From contig CALKRN010000008.1 of assembly GCA_937989665.1 (NCBI GenBank), positions 18,028 through 82,027 of the forward strand: a stretch of 64,000 nucleotides of DNA, in the 5' to 3' direction. The first letter of the stretch is position 1. Every line of letters starts with the position of its first letter. The notes beneath the pieces are model-generated. The model was not told the DNA's origin and searched no databases. It worked only from the letters and a program-made list of their open reading frames with translations. Origin of the DNA: an uncultured Desulfomicrobiaceae bacterium (GTDB taxonomy: Bacteria; Desulfobacterota; Desulfovibrionia; Desulfovibrionales; Desulfomicrobiaceae). Both the position numbers and the translations under genes were made by a program. Positions 54,201 to 62,768 of the stretch are shown one piece after another.

Positions 54201-54517
54201 TGCGCAATTCCATCATCCTGGTAGATTTCATCGAGCTGCGCCGCAGCCTCGGGGTCCCGCTGGCCGAAGCCGTTGTCGAGGCCGGGGCCTTACGCTTCCG
54301 GCCCATGGTGCTCACGGCCCTCTCGGTGGTTGCCGGGGCCTTCGTCATCCTCTTTGACCCCATCTTTCAAGGCCTAGCCATCTCCCTTATGGCCGGAGAG
54401 GTGGCGGCTACCCTCTTCTCCCGCCTTGTCGTGCCAACGCTCTACTACCTCGATCAACGCAGAAGCAACGCAGAAGCGCAGCCTAATCCCTCCATCGAGA
54501 CTCCAAACGCTACTTGA
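51254..54517 (+). CDS. RND-family efflux permease (AcrB-like)
   Basis: The 1087-residue inner-membrane pump has the 12-helix RND plan, with two large periplasmic loops. The proton-relay acidic pair in helix 4 is D423-D424 (IGILVDDPIVDVEN). The second half has GFIAGAGIVVRNSIILVDFI (motif of helix 10). It is longer than AcrB-type average and the N-terminal motif (PSEEEPQIVVPMIDVEVAMPGAS) fits the group that includes hydrophobe/amphiphile pumps with E-E-P-Q. No outer-membrane channel is in the operon. The 3' end contains the first copy of a ~37-bp direct repeat. Confidence 0.92.
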   Translation: MTGHSGDFLHRLTALFVDSKLVPLLVVFALLLGVAAVVATPSEEEPQIVVPMIDVEVAMPGASPREMELRVVGPMEKLLWEIPGVEYVYSTAMEGQALSVVRFAVGHDPEAALITTYAKLYQHLDWIPPGCSMPLIKPKSIDDVPILAVTFTSPQRTPLELRHLALEAAEVVRRIPGVAEVSVLGGQQRGITVEPDPEKLRQLGLDLPAVVERLAAQNVAEVRRGLVREGVDHPVRLWSGLASAEEVRRTVVAVHDGAPVFLEDVANVRDGALEPQHAVFCAAGPAKDSKGIALPQGMLTPAVTLTVAKRPGESAIHISQAAQERIHALQGIVLPADVTTIISRDFGETARHKTDELLFHLALAAASVGLIVALFLGVRASFVVMIAVPVTLAITLATYWLLGYTLNRVTLFALIFCIGILVDDPIVDVENIVRHLRLPESRTKGLTAIIVDAVSEVRGPLILATFTVVAAIMPMAFVRGLMGPYMRPMPIGASIAMLLSMAVAFGITPWLAKRFLGQEHHQEESGGRLTALYTGFMRRLIHNPRDRALFLAFVAILLLLALAMFPLRLVLVKMLPFDNKSELEIVIDMPDGTSLEATMAAAEAIAREVLADPAVADIQIYAGTAAPFTFNGLVRHYYGRRLPHEAEIQVNLAPRSQRKDPSHAIAQRLREAIAPVAARFSAATKTVEMPPGPPVLQTLVAEIYGPTAEGRLAVARQVRDILESTPNVVDVDWYVTDPHPELRVDLLPDKAMALGVAPPRVQQTLATALSGTTVGLIHDPVSREDVPLVVRLPQQLRSAPEHLAHLGITGSQGIISLGEIATVSLAPAPAVIYHKNMLSVVYVTADMAGGEESPVYGILRVGRALDELAAQGQGAWQTPGDTRPLPRLFTRMPVSDTEYILKWDGEWQITYEVFRDMGLAFAAVVVLIALLVVGWFGSYTTPLAIMAPIPLSLIGIIPAHALAGAFFTATSMIGFIAGAGIVVRNSIILVDFIELRRSLGVPLAEAVVEAGALRFRPMVLTALSVVAGAFVILFDPIFQGLAISLMAGEVAATLFSRLVVPTLYYLDQRRSNAEAQPNPSIETPNAT

Positions 54518-54606
54518 GGCTCCCTCAGGAAGACTTCGCGACGGCGCCGGTGGTTCGTGTCGGTCGAACTCCAAACGCTGCTTGAGGGCCCCTTAGGAAA
54601 GACTTC
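54501..54606. repeat. Imperfect ~37-bp direct repeat at the RND gene 3' end
   Basis: 54501-54537 and 54569-54606 share CTCCAAACGCT, CTTGAGG and GACTTC blocks with a few substitutions and one inserted base. The first copy overlaps the RND stop codon, and the second lies downstream. In the second copy the in-frame reading would give the same Thr-Pro-Asn-Ala end, so the gene's tail appears to have been duplicated. The rest of 54538-54704 shows nothing recognisable. Confidence 0.75.
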
Positions 54607-54704
54607 ATTGTCGGGCATCGCCCGCCTCGGGAGTGTTGTTCTCTCTTTTCATGGGGCAGCCCATTGTCTTCATCAAAAGAGCCACAGCATGTTTTGTTCT
54701 CATG

Positions 54705-55187
54705 TTACTGCACCACCCAAACTGCACAATTGCGTGCCAAATGGGTAACTTTGGTCGTAACACTGCCAAAAAGAAACTCCTCGGCCCGAGAGACGCCGCG
54801 GCGGCCCACCACCACCGTGCCAAACTGCCCCTGTTCCTGAAAGGCGATAATATCTCGGGCAATGGAGGTGCCGAGGCTACACGCCGTAGCCTCGGTCTCT
54901 GGGCCATGGCACGCCGGGACGATCATTGTTTCCGCCGCCAAGCCGGCTTGTTCGAGATGGCGACGGCAACGTTCCATAAACTCCTGGACGCGTTCACGGT
55001 GGATCCGGCAGGCCGTCTCCCAGGCCTCTTCTGTAGCGAACCGATCCCGGCTAGGGAGACGCTCCACAGAAAGGACACACACCCACACATCAGGCAGACC
55101 CGCCAAGATCCGAGCCACGTATTCCACGGCCCGCCAGGAGTTCTCCGAGCCATCCACCGCTACGATTAACCGCTTGGAGTCGTTCAT
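54705..55187 (-). CDS. Universal stress protein (UspA family)
   Basis: The 160-residue protein has the UspA start (KRLIVAVDGSENSWRAVEYV) and the C-terminal ATP-binding-type GxxG(9)GS pattern (VVVGRRGVSRAEEFLFGSVT, then AVWVVQ). It is likely an ATP-binding stress protein. The ATG at 55187 is chosen over an in-frame TTG at 55193 because AAGGAG is spaced 8 bases away. It overlaps the kinase-like gene's stop by 4 bases, so translation is coupled. Confidence 0.92.
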   Translation of the reverse strand: MNDSKRLIVAVDGSENSWRAVEYVARILAGLPDVWVCVLSVERLPSRDRFATEEAWETACRIHRERVQEFMERCRRHLEQAGLAAETMIVPACHGPETEATACSLGTSIARDIIAFQEQGQFGTVVVGRRGVSRAEEFLFGSVTTKVTHLARNCAVWVVQ

Positions 55188-56152
55188 GACCAATCTCCTT
55201 GTCGCAACGCCGCAATCCCACGCTCGACGTCTTCGAGAAACTCTGCCACATGAAAATAAAAAACCTCAGATGACGCGGCAAAATGCATGAGGGTATCGTT
55301 TAGTTCTTTAGGAAGATACGGATAAACTTTCCGTAAATTGCAGAGACGATGCCGAAATAAAGCAGAAAAATCTCCTGCCTCGAGCACGACGTCCCGATTT
55401 CCGCTGAAGAGGTCTTCAGCCATGGCAAGATGGGTCACAAAACCTTTACCACAAAGATAGAGCAGGAGGTTGCCCAGGCCAAAGATGTCGAGCCCAAAGG
55501 GGTTCTCATGGAATTCGTAGGTATAATCGAAGTCAATCCACACGAGATTGGCGGTTTCATTCTCAATCCAGAGGTGATCGCGGCGGATATCCCCATGATT
55601 CTCGCCGTGCTGGTGAAGGAAGGCTATCGCCTGGCAGGCGTGCCCAAACTGCGTTAGCACCTCAGGGAGCTTGGAAAAACAATATGTTCGATGGTCCATC
55701 GCCAAACGATGGACCGTGTTGGCCAAGAGCTCGCCGCGGAGGATATCGAGGATACGGACTTCATTGCCCGCAGCATCGAGAGTGCAGCGGCCCTGCATAA
55801 AACGGCGATCCCCGGCCACCAATTGGAGGATCCGGGCTTCTTTGCGGGGGCTGCGGAAACATTGGATGGTGAGTTCCCCCAGGGTAACCGGAAACTCCTC
55901 ATAAAAGACGAGTTTGACGATCTTGCTCTCGCCAGTCTCGAGCTCCAGGCAGCGTTTGACCCAATATTTGGGGTCTTCGAGGCCAAAGCTCCGCTCTTTT
56001 TCGTCCCGAAGCACGAGATAGTGGCGCCCCCCAAGGGCCATAACATCGCCGTAACCAATCCCCATAAAGTCGGTGGTATCGGTAACGATGCGCCCGACAC
56101 GACGGCGTGGGAAATCGGGATAGTATTGAGCCACGAGCTGGTGCGCGAGCAT
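55184..56152 (-). CDS. Protein kinase-like protein coupled to UspA
   Basis: The 322-residue protein shows a kinase fold: possible ATP lysine K80 (SKIVKLVFYEEF), catalytic loop HGDIRRDHLW (186-195) with D188, and metal motif IDFDY (D207) in place of DFG. The usual Asn five residues after the catalytic Asp is His 193, so activity is uncertain. A phosphotransferase or pseudokinase are both possible. No membrane segment. The ATG at 56152 behind GGGGAGG is preferred to a TTG at 56197. The uspA gene overlaps its stop, suggesting that the two products act in the same response. Confidence 0.72.
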   Translation of the reverse strand: MLAHQLVAQYYPDFPRRRVGRIVTDTTDFMGIGYGDVMALGGRHYLVLRDEKERSFGLEDPKYWVKRCLELETGESKIVKLVFYEEFPVTLGELTIQCFRSPRKEARILQLVAGDRRFMQGRCTLDAAGNEVRILDILRGELLANTVHRLAMDHRTYCFSKLPEVLTQFGHACQAIAFLHQHGENHGDIRRDHLWIENETANLVWIDFDYTYEFHENPFGLDIFGLGNLLLYLCGKGFVTHLAMAEDLFSGNRDVVLEAGDFSALFRHRLCNLRKVYPYLPKELNDTLMHFAASSEVFYFHVAEFLEDVERGIAALRQGDWS

Positions 56153-56261
56153 ATGGACCTCCCCTTCATTGAGCTCCCCATGGCCCAAAGAAGACAAGCC
56201 TGTCCAGGGGCCTTTCCAAACGTACGCCGAGGACCTACAAAAAAGATCGAGGAGGTTGGAG

Positions 56262-57233
56262 ATGTATATCGCGCGGATCCCAGCACCCAGCGGCTGGCGC
56301 TATGCCCTGCGGCAGACGGTCTCTGTGGCAGGCGCTTTGATAGGGCAGACCATTTTCGATCTCGGACCAGACCCCCGGCGATGGTGGCAGTTTGGGGGCT
56401 ACCATCCCAAACTACTCGATGCTGTTCTTGCGGCGTGTGGTACGGTGGACCTCGATGCCCTGGATGCAGCCTTTGCCCCGTTTCTTCCTCAGCTCGAGGC
56501 CCCCAATCGTCGGCCATGGGTGCGCCAACGACTCTCCGCCGAAACCGAGGCCCAAATCCAGGCCCTCCACCCCTTTGACAAACGACGGCTGGCCTTTCTG
56601 CGCTCCGGGGCGACGAACCTCACCGCCATCCACCTCGTCCACCCCAAGCTCTTTCTTCGCCTGCTGGCCAAAGGCCGCGACGAGCTCGAGCAGGAATTTT
56701 GGCGCATGGAATGCCATCTGCGACCAGAAGAGCTTCGCGCCTACGTCTTTGCCGCCCTGGACCTCCAGAGCCACTTTGCCTGCCTCACTGCCCGCCACGC
56801 CCCGGAAGCCCTCGACCCAACGGCCGTGGACGAGGCCTTTGAACGCACTCTCTGCTATCTCGCCCAGGATGACGCCTTCTGGAGTGGAGTCGTGCGCCCA
56901 GCCTCGGGTCTCCATCCCTACCTCATGCGCTATGTCTGCTACCACTATGACTTTGCCTTCCCCACCCCAGACCCTTGGGCGCGCCTTGTGGGGAGCTTTA
57001 TGGGCAGTTTCCGGCGACCCATAAGTCCACGGCCAAGGCACGACCTCCCCCTCTCCCGAGCCGAGGCCCTCTTTGGCGTACCATGGGCTGAACTACGCAG
57101 GATGCCTCGCGCTGAGCTTGCCCGTCTTTTCCGCCGCCGGGCGAAAGTCCTCCATCCCGATGCCGGCGGCTCTCACGAGGCCTTTGTGGAACTCCTTGCC
57201 CTCTACCGCGGCCTGGTGACGAACACGTGGTAG
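56262..57233 (+). CDS. J-domain (DnaJ-like) C-terminal protein
   Basis: The 323-residue protein has an unrecognised ~250-residue N-terminal region and a C-terminal J domain: LFRRRAKVLHPDAGGSHEAF with HPD at 298-300. The J domain stimulates Hsp70 ATPase. The N-terminal region presumably recruits a client. GGAGG precedes the ATG at 56262. It is divergent from the kinase-like/UspA operon with a 109-base shared promoter gap. Confidence 0.8.
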   Translation: MYIARIPAPSGWRYALRQTVSVAGALIGQTIFDLGPDPRRWWQFGGYHPKLLDAVLAACGTVDLDALDAAFAPFLPQLEAPNRRPWVRQRLSAETEAQIQALHPFDKRRLAFLRSGATNLTAIHLVHPKLFLRLLAKGRDELEQEFWRMECHLRPEELRAYVFAALDLQSHFACLTARHAPEALDPTAVDEAFERTLCYLAQDDAFWSGVVRPASGLHPYLMRYVCYHYDFAFPTPDPWARLVGSFMGSFRRPISPRPRHDLPLSRAEALFGVPWAELRRMPRAELARLFRRRAKVLHPDAGGSHEAFVELLALYRGLVTNTW

Positions 57234-57422
57234 CCAGTCCCGTGGGAACCACTGTCCAACCCTAACCACCAAGGCACATTTTTCCAAGCCGCATGCCCGC
57301 GCCCCATGCCTGCGCGCTCACGCGCGCCCAACCCCCGTCGCCAAGACGCGTTTTTCCAGGGGAAGAAAACGGAGGTAGCCGGCCCCGGCAAAGCGCCGTT
57401 GTTTACTGCACGGTGCCCCGAG

Positions 57423-59432
57423 CTACTCGAGCCGAAAACGACCGACGAGGGAACGAAGTTCAGAGGCCAAATTCGCCAAATGTTGGGCATTGTCGAGGGT
57501 CTCTTGGCTGACGGCGTGCATTCGGGCTCCAGCGGCGTGGACTTCTTTTATCTCTCCGGCAATGGTCATGGCCCCCTGGGCATTGTCTTTGGCTAATTGC
57601 CCTGCCTCAGTAACGCCCGCCGAGACCTTGGCGATATTCGTGGCGATCTCGCGCATGGCCTGAGCCTGGTCATCGATCACCCCAGCGATTCCTTCCACAA
57701 TGTTTCCCACCTGGCGGAAGACCTGGGCAAAGCGATCCACCGCGCCATTGACGGCCGTTGTGGTCCCCTGCACGCCTTCGATGCGCTGGCGGATTTGCCC
57801 TGTGGCTTGGGCCGTCTGGTTGGCCAGCTCCTTGATTTCATTGGCTACAACCGCAAAACCCCGGCCCGCTTCGCCTGCCCGAGCAGCCTCAATTGTTGCG
57901 TTGAGGGCCAGGAGGTTGGTTTGTGACGAGATACTGGCAATGGCCTCACTTACCGAGCCAATTTCTTGGGCTGCCGCCACGAGGTCTCCGAGAATACGCT
58001 GCACTTCAGCCACTTGACCGGCGGCTTCCTGGCTGATGGTCCGCGCTTGAGTCGTTTGCCCTGCCACCTCCTGTACCGTAGCGCTCATCTCTTCCGCGGC
58101 CGCAGCCACGGTCTCCAGGTTGTGGATAGCTTCTTCCATGCGCTGGGCTACGGTAGAAGTGGCTTGCTCCATCTGCTCTGCGGCGCTGGCCACCGCCTTG
58201 GCCCGGGCAGCACTTTGATCAACGGCGTGTTCCATCTCCTGCGCTTGACTTTTGGTTGTTCCTGCCGTTCCATCCAATTGGTGGGAAACCTCCCGCACCG
58301 CGCGCACAAGATTGGCCATGGAACCGATAAAGCAATTGAAATCTCGAGCCATTTGGCCCAATTCATCCTTGCCTTCGGCCAGGCACACCGACAAATCCCC
58401 CTCGCCCTGCGCAATATCCGCGATGGCCTTGCTCACCTGTTTGATGCTGCGCACAATGGTTATGGCAAAGAAGACCGTTATCCCAATAACGAGCACGAAA
58501 GCCGCCACTCCCCAGCCCACGGTGCTCCACAGTCTGCGATGCTCTTCGCGGATAATGGCCGCGAGCCGGCTTTCCAACTCCGCGATCTCAGCGGCCACGA
58601 TGGCCCCGAGATCATCAATTTTCTGCGAGATAGCCCGAAAGTACGCCGTCGGGGCAATACCAAAACCACCGGCAGAGGCCCGATGGACGATCGTCAGCAA
58701 AATCTGCTCCGTTTCCTGCCAATGAGCCGAGGCCGGCAAGGCCGCGAGTTTCTGTTGGCTGGCCTTGGAAAGGATGAGCGCTGGGGATTTGAGTCCCGCG
58801 TCAACTTCTGCTTTGAGCGCGATAAGCGCCGTGAAGTCTGATGCGATCACAGGTTGGTCGTGCGCCAGGATTTTCCCTCCCAGCGCCCGGAGTTGTCCCG
58901 CACTTTCTTTCGTATATTCGAGAATAAGCAACCCGCCGAGGATCTTCCCCAACCCCTTGGTCGTGCGGGCGTTAACGATCGCCCCTTGGAGTTTGAGCAG
59001 ATCCGCGATGATGGCCGAATAGGCCGTAATGGCGACGTCCGCGCTATCCGCGCCCAAAGCGGCCGAATGGGTTCGAGTCTCGCGCACCCGGCTCTCCAGT
59101 CGCTGGTAGGGTTCCAAGGCAAATGTCCCCACCACCGCGGATGGCAGGCGCTTTCCAAAAACACTTAAGGCGGCATCTACGGCCTCTTGGGCCTGACGGA
59201 GGGTCGCCTGATCCACGACCTTGGAGATCCACAGCACCGTGGTCCCCCGCTCTTTTTGCAGGCGATCGACCAGAGTCGACGCCGCTGCAAAGAGCGGAAC
59301 ATTGCTGTCCATTTCCTCCACTATGGTGATCTCTTTCAGCAGCTCGCGGATAGAGATGGATTCGACCACAATAAAGGCGATGAGCGGGATACACATAATG
59401 AGGACAATGCGCTGAAGTACGGAAAGCTGCAT
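57423..59432 (-). CDS. Methyl-accepting chemotaxis protein with NIT sensor domain
   Basis: The 669-residue receptor has two membrane helices (about 7-25 and 307-327). Between them is a helical NIT-type (nitrate/nitrite-sensing-like) domain with the LQKERGTT and [13 protein letters not shown] patterns. A HAMP domain (about 328-380) and a full MCP signalling domain follow (hairpin tip [20 protein letters not shown]). It lacks a C-terminal CheR-binding pentapeptide. AAGGAGAA precedes the ATG at 59432. Downstream of the output-less sensor gene, 53 bases away. Confidence 0.92.
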   Translation of the reverse strand: MQLSVLQRIVLIMCIPLIAFIVVESISIRELLKEITIVEEMDSNVPLFAAASTLVDRLQKERGTTVLWISKVVDQATLRQAQEAVDAALSVFGKRLPSAVVGTFALEPYQRLESRVRETRTHSAALGADSADVAITAYSAIIADLLKLQGAIVNARTTKGLGKILGGLLILEYTKESAGQLRALGGKILAHDQPVIASDFTALIALKAEVDAGLKSPALILSKASQQKLAALPASAHWQETEQILLTIVHRASAGGFGIAPTAYFRAISQKIDDLGAIVAAEIAELESRLAAIIREEHRRLWSTVGWGVAAFVLVIGITVFFAITIVRSIKQVSKAIADIAQGEGDLSVCLAEGKDELGQMARDFNCFIGSMANLVRAVREVSHQLDGTAGTTKSQAQEMEHAVDQSAARAKAVASAAEQMEQATSTVAQRMEEAIHNLETVAAAAEEMSATVQEVAGQTTQARTISQEAAGQVAEVQRILGDLVAAAQEIGSVSEAIASISSQTNLLALNATIEAARAGEAGRGFAVVANEIKELANQTAQATGQIRQRIEGVQGTTTAVNGAVDRFAQVFRQVGNIVEGIAGVIDDQAQAMREIATNIAKVSAGVTEAGQLAKDNAQGAMTIAGEIKEVHAAGARMHAVSQETLDNAQHLANLASELRSLVGRFRLE

Positions 59433-59462
59433 ACTCTTCTCCTTGAGCGTTGGTAATGGCCT

Positions 59463-59489
59463 GATAAGAGGCTGCTGGTGTCTTATCAA
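59463..59489. repeat. Inverted repeat over the stop of the truncated sensor gene
   Basis: TGATAAGA (59463-59470) and TCTTATCA (59482-59489) form a perfect 8-bp inverted repeat with an 11-base loop. It overlaps the sensor's TGA and lies 31 bases before the MCP start, so it could act as an mRNA hairpin or an operator. Confidence 0.6.
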
Positions 59490-60592
59490 ATTTGTATATT
59501 AAAATTCCCATCACGAATAGCCAACGCGGCTTCGGTAAGCCTTTCCAATGGCCTCAGGACAACCCGGCGTACGGTGAGATAAATAACTACAAAAATGACG
59601 ACTAATGCCACGCCCAACGCCACTGTCCCAACCTTCCATAAATTTTGCAGCAGGGCAGCGAGTTCTGCGTTCGATTGGCCAAAAACCAACACCCCTACCC
59701 CTTTGCCAGAAAAATCCTCAAGCGGAATAGCGGCCACAGCATAGGCCCCTTGCGAACGGATCGTTCGGCCACGGCGCCCATCTTCAAGCCAGGTTGGATC
59801 GAGAAGAGCCGCCGTCTCTGGTTGCTTGGGTGCCCGCACTTGGACAAACGAGCCCACGCGCGGATGCTTAGCGGGGTCTTGGAGCTGCAGGGCGATGGGC
59901 AAGAGCGAGGCATCCATGAAGACGGCCAGATCCAGCTGCAGCTGGCGGGCCGCGCTCTCCAAAATCTCGCCAAACTCAACAAGGACCTCCGCAGAGCCCA
60001 AAGGCGTCCCATCCGCTGCCGTCACAGGAATAACGCTGCGCAGATCGAAGCCTCCTACTCCCACTTCCAGGCCCTTCTGGGGCTGGCGCGATCGGTTGAC
60101 CTGCACCACGGTCTGGCGAAATGCGCTGATATCATCCGAAATATCGAGGTCCTGTCCTCCCCGGCTAAAGTTCGTTTTGCGCCACAGGCGCACAAAGCTG
60201 CGGCTATTGGGCAAATGAAAATGGAGTTTGAGCTTGCTGCCCATGACGGCCTCATAGCCCGCGAGCATGGGGGCCAGGGCGCGGCGTAGCATCTGCCGAG
60301 CCTCTTGGATCTTGGGATCAGCCTCGTCGTCGATGTTCCCCGCGAGGGCCAGGCGATAGGCGGCTTCCACTTCCGGCAAACGCACGAACAGGGCCGTGAG
60401 CTGCTGGGCCTCTCCCATGGCCCGGAGCATGAGCATATGCACCGCGGTCTCGTGTCCTTGTGCTGCCCGAAGGAGGAACCGCTCTTGCAAAGAGGCAAGA
60501 AACACAAAACCAAACCCAAAAACAACAACCGCCACTCCCACCAAGGTTATGCCCACTGGGAGGAAAATTCGAGGAGCAAGACGCACCGCCAC
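59486..60592 (-). CDS. dCache-type membrane sensor that ends within the HAMP domain
   Basis: The 368-residue protein has a membrane helix (about 9-33), a periplasmic double-Cache domain ([18 protein letters not shown], then [21 protein letters not shown]), a second helix (about 318-341) and then only the beginning of a HAMP region ([20 protein letters not shown]) before the stop. No methyl-accepting, kinase or cyclase output follows. It could be a truncated receptor or a stand-alone sensor subunit partnering the adjacent MCP. The start is GTG 60592; a GTG at 60586 has better spacing to AAAGGGGG. Followed by the MCP on the same strand. Confidence 0.85.
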   Translation of the reverse strand: MAVRLAPRIFLPVGITLVGVAVVVFGFGFVFLASLQERFLLRAAQGHETAVHMLMLRAMGEAQQLTALFVRLPEVEAAYRLALAGNIDDEADPKIQEARQMLRRALAPMLAGYEAVMGSKLKLHFHLPNSRSFVRLWRKTNFSRGGQDLDISDDISAFRQTVVQVNRSRQPQKGLEVGVGGFDLRSVIPVTAADGTPLGSAEVLVEFGEILESAARQLQLDLAVFMDASLLPIALQLQDPAKHPRVGSFVQVRAPKQPETAALLDPTWLEDGRRGRTIRSQGAYAVAAIPLEDFSGKGVGVLVFGQSNAELAALLQNLWKVGTVALGVALVVIFVVIYLTVRRVVLRPLERLTEAALAIRDGNFNIQI

Positions 60593-60820
60593 ATCCCCCT
60601 TTCGTTGTTCTACGACACAAAAAAGACGAAATTGTGCTTCGGATAGACGATGTTACGTGTTGGATCAATGGGGAAGGGAGCGCAACGTATGTGCGACGCC
60701 GCACATGGCCATGCCGTACACGCCTCGCCCCAAGCCCCACCGGTCGTTCAACCTCGCACAATCATCCCCCTTTTTTGCTCCGAATCAATGCCTTTGCCGG
60801 GGGCTACCGGCCCCTGTGGG

Positions 60821-61936
60821 TCAGCTTAGGAGCTCAGTAACGGCGGTCAATGGCAGGCCAAAGGCCTCGGCAACGCCTGCGTGGGTAATGCGGCCGGCGA
60901 CGATGTTCAGGCCGGCAGCCAAACCAGGGTCATCCTGGCAGGCGCGCCGCCAGCCTTTGCCGGCAAGGGCAAGGACATAGGGGAGGGTGGCGTTGGTCAG
61001 GGCGAGGGTCGAGGTAATGGGGACCGCGCCCGGCATATTGGCGACACAGTAGTGGATGATACCCTCCACCTCGTAAATAGGGTCTGCATGGGTGGTGGGC
61101 CGGGAGGTCTCAAAGCACCCCCCCTGATCAATGGCCACGTCCACGAGCACACACCCTGGTTTGAGTTCATGGAGCATGTCCCGAGAGAGGAGCTTCGGCG
61201 CCTTGGCCCCGGCCACGAGGACCGCGCCAATGATGGCGTCGGCTTCCCGGGAGAGCTCGCGGATCGCGGCTGGCGAACTCATGAGCGGGGTAACGTTTTT
61301 GGGCATGATTTCCGAGAGATACCGCAATCGAGCCAAATTGGTGTCAAGAACAAGAACCCGCGCCCCAAGCCCTGCCGCCATCAATGCCGCATTGGTGCCC
61401 ACAATCCCACCGCCAAGGATGAGCACCGTGGCCGGGGGCACGCCGGTGACCCCGCCAAAGAGGATGCCCCGCCCTCCATGCGGACGCTCATTGTACTTAG
61501 CCGCTTCTTGCACGGCCATGCGCCCTGCCACCTCGCTCATGGGGGTCAAAAGCGGCAAACTGCCGTCGGCCCCACGGACAGTCTCATAGGCCAGGGCCAC
61601 ACACCCGCTCTGCTGGATGGCTGCTGTCAACTGGGCATCGGCCGCAAAGTGAAAGTAGGTGAACACCGTATGCCGGGGCTCGATGTGCGCCCACTCCGAG
61701 GGTTGCGGCTCTTTGACATGGAGGATGAGCTCGGCCTCGCCATAGATGTCCTCGGGGTGGAGGAGGATGTGCGCACCGGCCTGCTGGTAGGCCGCGTCGG
61801 AAAAGCCACTGCCTGCGCCAGCGCCGCGTTCCACAAGGACTCGATGGCCTTGGGCCACCGCCATCTCCACCCCTGCTGGCGTCATGCTCACGCGGTTCTC
61901 GTGGGTTTTGATCTCCCGAAGGACTCCGATCACCAT
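60821..61936 (-). CDS. ald: Alanine dehydrogenase
   Basis: The 371-residue NAD enzyme interconverts alanine and pyruvate plus ammonia. Signature features: N-terminal GVLREIKTHENRVSMTPAGV, the catalytic Lys in LHVKEPQ and His in TYFHFAAD, the NAD-binding GGGIVGTNAALMAAGLGA and the C-terminal VANMPGAVPITST. Monocistronic by appearance, with GGAG ahead of the ATG. Confidence 0.96.
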   Translation of the reverse strand: MVIGVLREIKTHENRVSMTPAGVEMAVAQGHRVLVERGAGAGSGFSDAAYQQAGAHILLHPEDIYGEAELILHVKEPQPSEWAHIEPRHTVFTYFHFAADAQLTAAIQQSGCVALAYETVRGADGSLPLLTPMSEVAGRMAVQEAAKYNERPHGGRGILFGGVTGVPPATVLILGGGIVGTNAALMAAGLGARVLVLDTNLARLRYLSEIMPKNVTPLMSSPAAIRELSREADAIIGAVLVAGAKAPKLLSRDMLHELKPGCVLVDVAIDQGGCFETSRPTTHADPIYEVEGIIHYCVANMPGAVPITSTLALTNATLPYVLALAGKGWRRACQDDPGLAAGLNIVAGRITHAGVAEAFGLPLTAVTELLS

Positions 61937-62409
61937 ACCAAACTCCTTACGCTGGCTCCAAAAGGTTCCGATACCGTACCGCGTCCTTTCCCTGGAGCAG
62001 AAGGCCCCCTCGACGCCCCGTCGACCTCTGCGGGCACAACCAACCTGCGGCCCCTTCCCCAGGGGAACAAATCCTCCCCCGCCCGAAGGCCAGAGGGCAC
62101 CCCACCCACCAAATCAAGGCCGCCACGGGCCGAGGAGAAAACAGGCGGCGTTGGCGCGGCAGCGCCCCCAAACGCGGGCCCATGCCCATGGCCGCTCGGC
62201 CCCACCCTTTTGTGGGACAAAGGAGAGTCCCAGGTATTCGAAAAACAGGATGACAACAAGCCGCATCCCGCACGCAATACGCCGAGTACTCAAGACCATG
62301 CGCCACCAGAACCACGAAAACGCTCCAAAGCCCCTCTTGCCTTTTGCTGGCACGGGCCTAAAGCGCCAGGCGAAGCGTTCTTAAGAACATTGGAACATCG
62401 GAGGCCTTT
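61937..62409. other. Long non-coding gap upstream of ald and DUF486 genes
   Basis: This 473-base divergent intergenic region has no convincing coding frame. It holds short GC-rich inverted repeats and a 12-bp perfect palindrome near its end (see separate entry). It presumably contains the promoters of ald and of the DUF486-VKOR unit, but none stands out. Confidence 0.55.
62377..62388. promoter_or_regulatory. 12-bp palindrome upstream of DUF486 gene
   Basis: GTTCTTAAGAAC is a perfect palindrome 22 bases before the DUF486 ATG, a plausible operator for a dimeric regulator. Confidence 0.3.
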
Positions 62410-62766
62410 ATGCGTCCTTATCTCTTGTCCATCGGGTTGCTGTGTCTGAGCAACATCTTCATGACCTTTGCCTGGTATGGGCACCTGCGCAACCTCTCTG
62501 GCACGCCGTGGATCGTTGCCGCCTTCGTGAGTTGGGGGATTGCCCTACTCGAATACCTCCTCCAAGTGCCAGCGAACCGCATCGGTCACGAAGTCATGAA
62601 CGTTGGCCAGCTCAAAATCCTGCAGGAGTGCATCGCCCTGTCAGTGTTTATTCCATTTTCCATTCTCTACCTTAAAGAAAAACCCAATATAGATTACGTC
62701 TGGGCTGGTCTTTGCATCCTTGGCGCAGCCTTTTTTGTCTTTCGCAAGAAGATGTTCGGAGCATAG
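62410..62766 (+). CDS. DUF486/DMT-like small membrane protein
   Basis: The 118-residue protein has four hydrophobic helices and the DUF486 pattern: LLCLSNIFMTFAWYGHL, VSWGIALLEYLLQVPANRIG, LKILQECIALSVFIPFSILY and WAGLCILGAAFFVFRK. The family is related to the drug/metabolite transporter fold; its substrate is unknown. TCGGAGG precedes the ATG. It ends 2 bases before the VKOR-fusion gene start, so the two are likely co-transcribed. Confidence 0.9.
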   Translation: MRPYLLSIGLLCLSNIFMTFAWYGHLRNLSGTPWIVAAFVSWGIALLEYLLQVPANRIGHEVMNVGQLKILQECIALSVFIPFSILYLKEKPNIDYVWAGLCILGAAFFVFRKKMFGA

Positions 62767-62768
62767 GC

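Noticed and set aside
57312..57325. GCGCG/CGCGC hairpin as a terminator of the J-domain gene
   Set aside because: Only five base pairs and no T-tract follow.
60881..62449. 522-codon plus-strand open frame
   Set aside because: Antisense to alanine dehydrogenase and reading through a non-coding gap.
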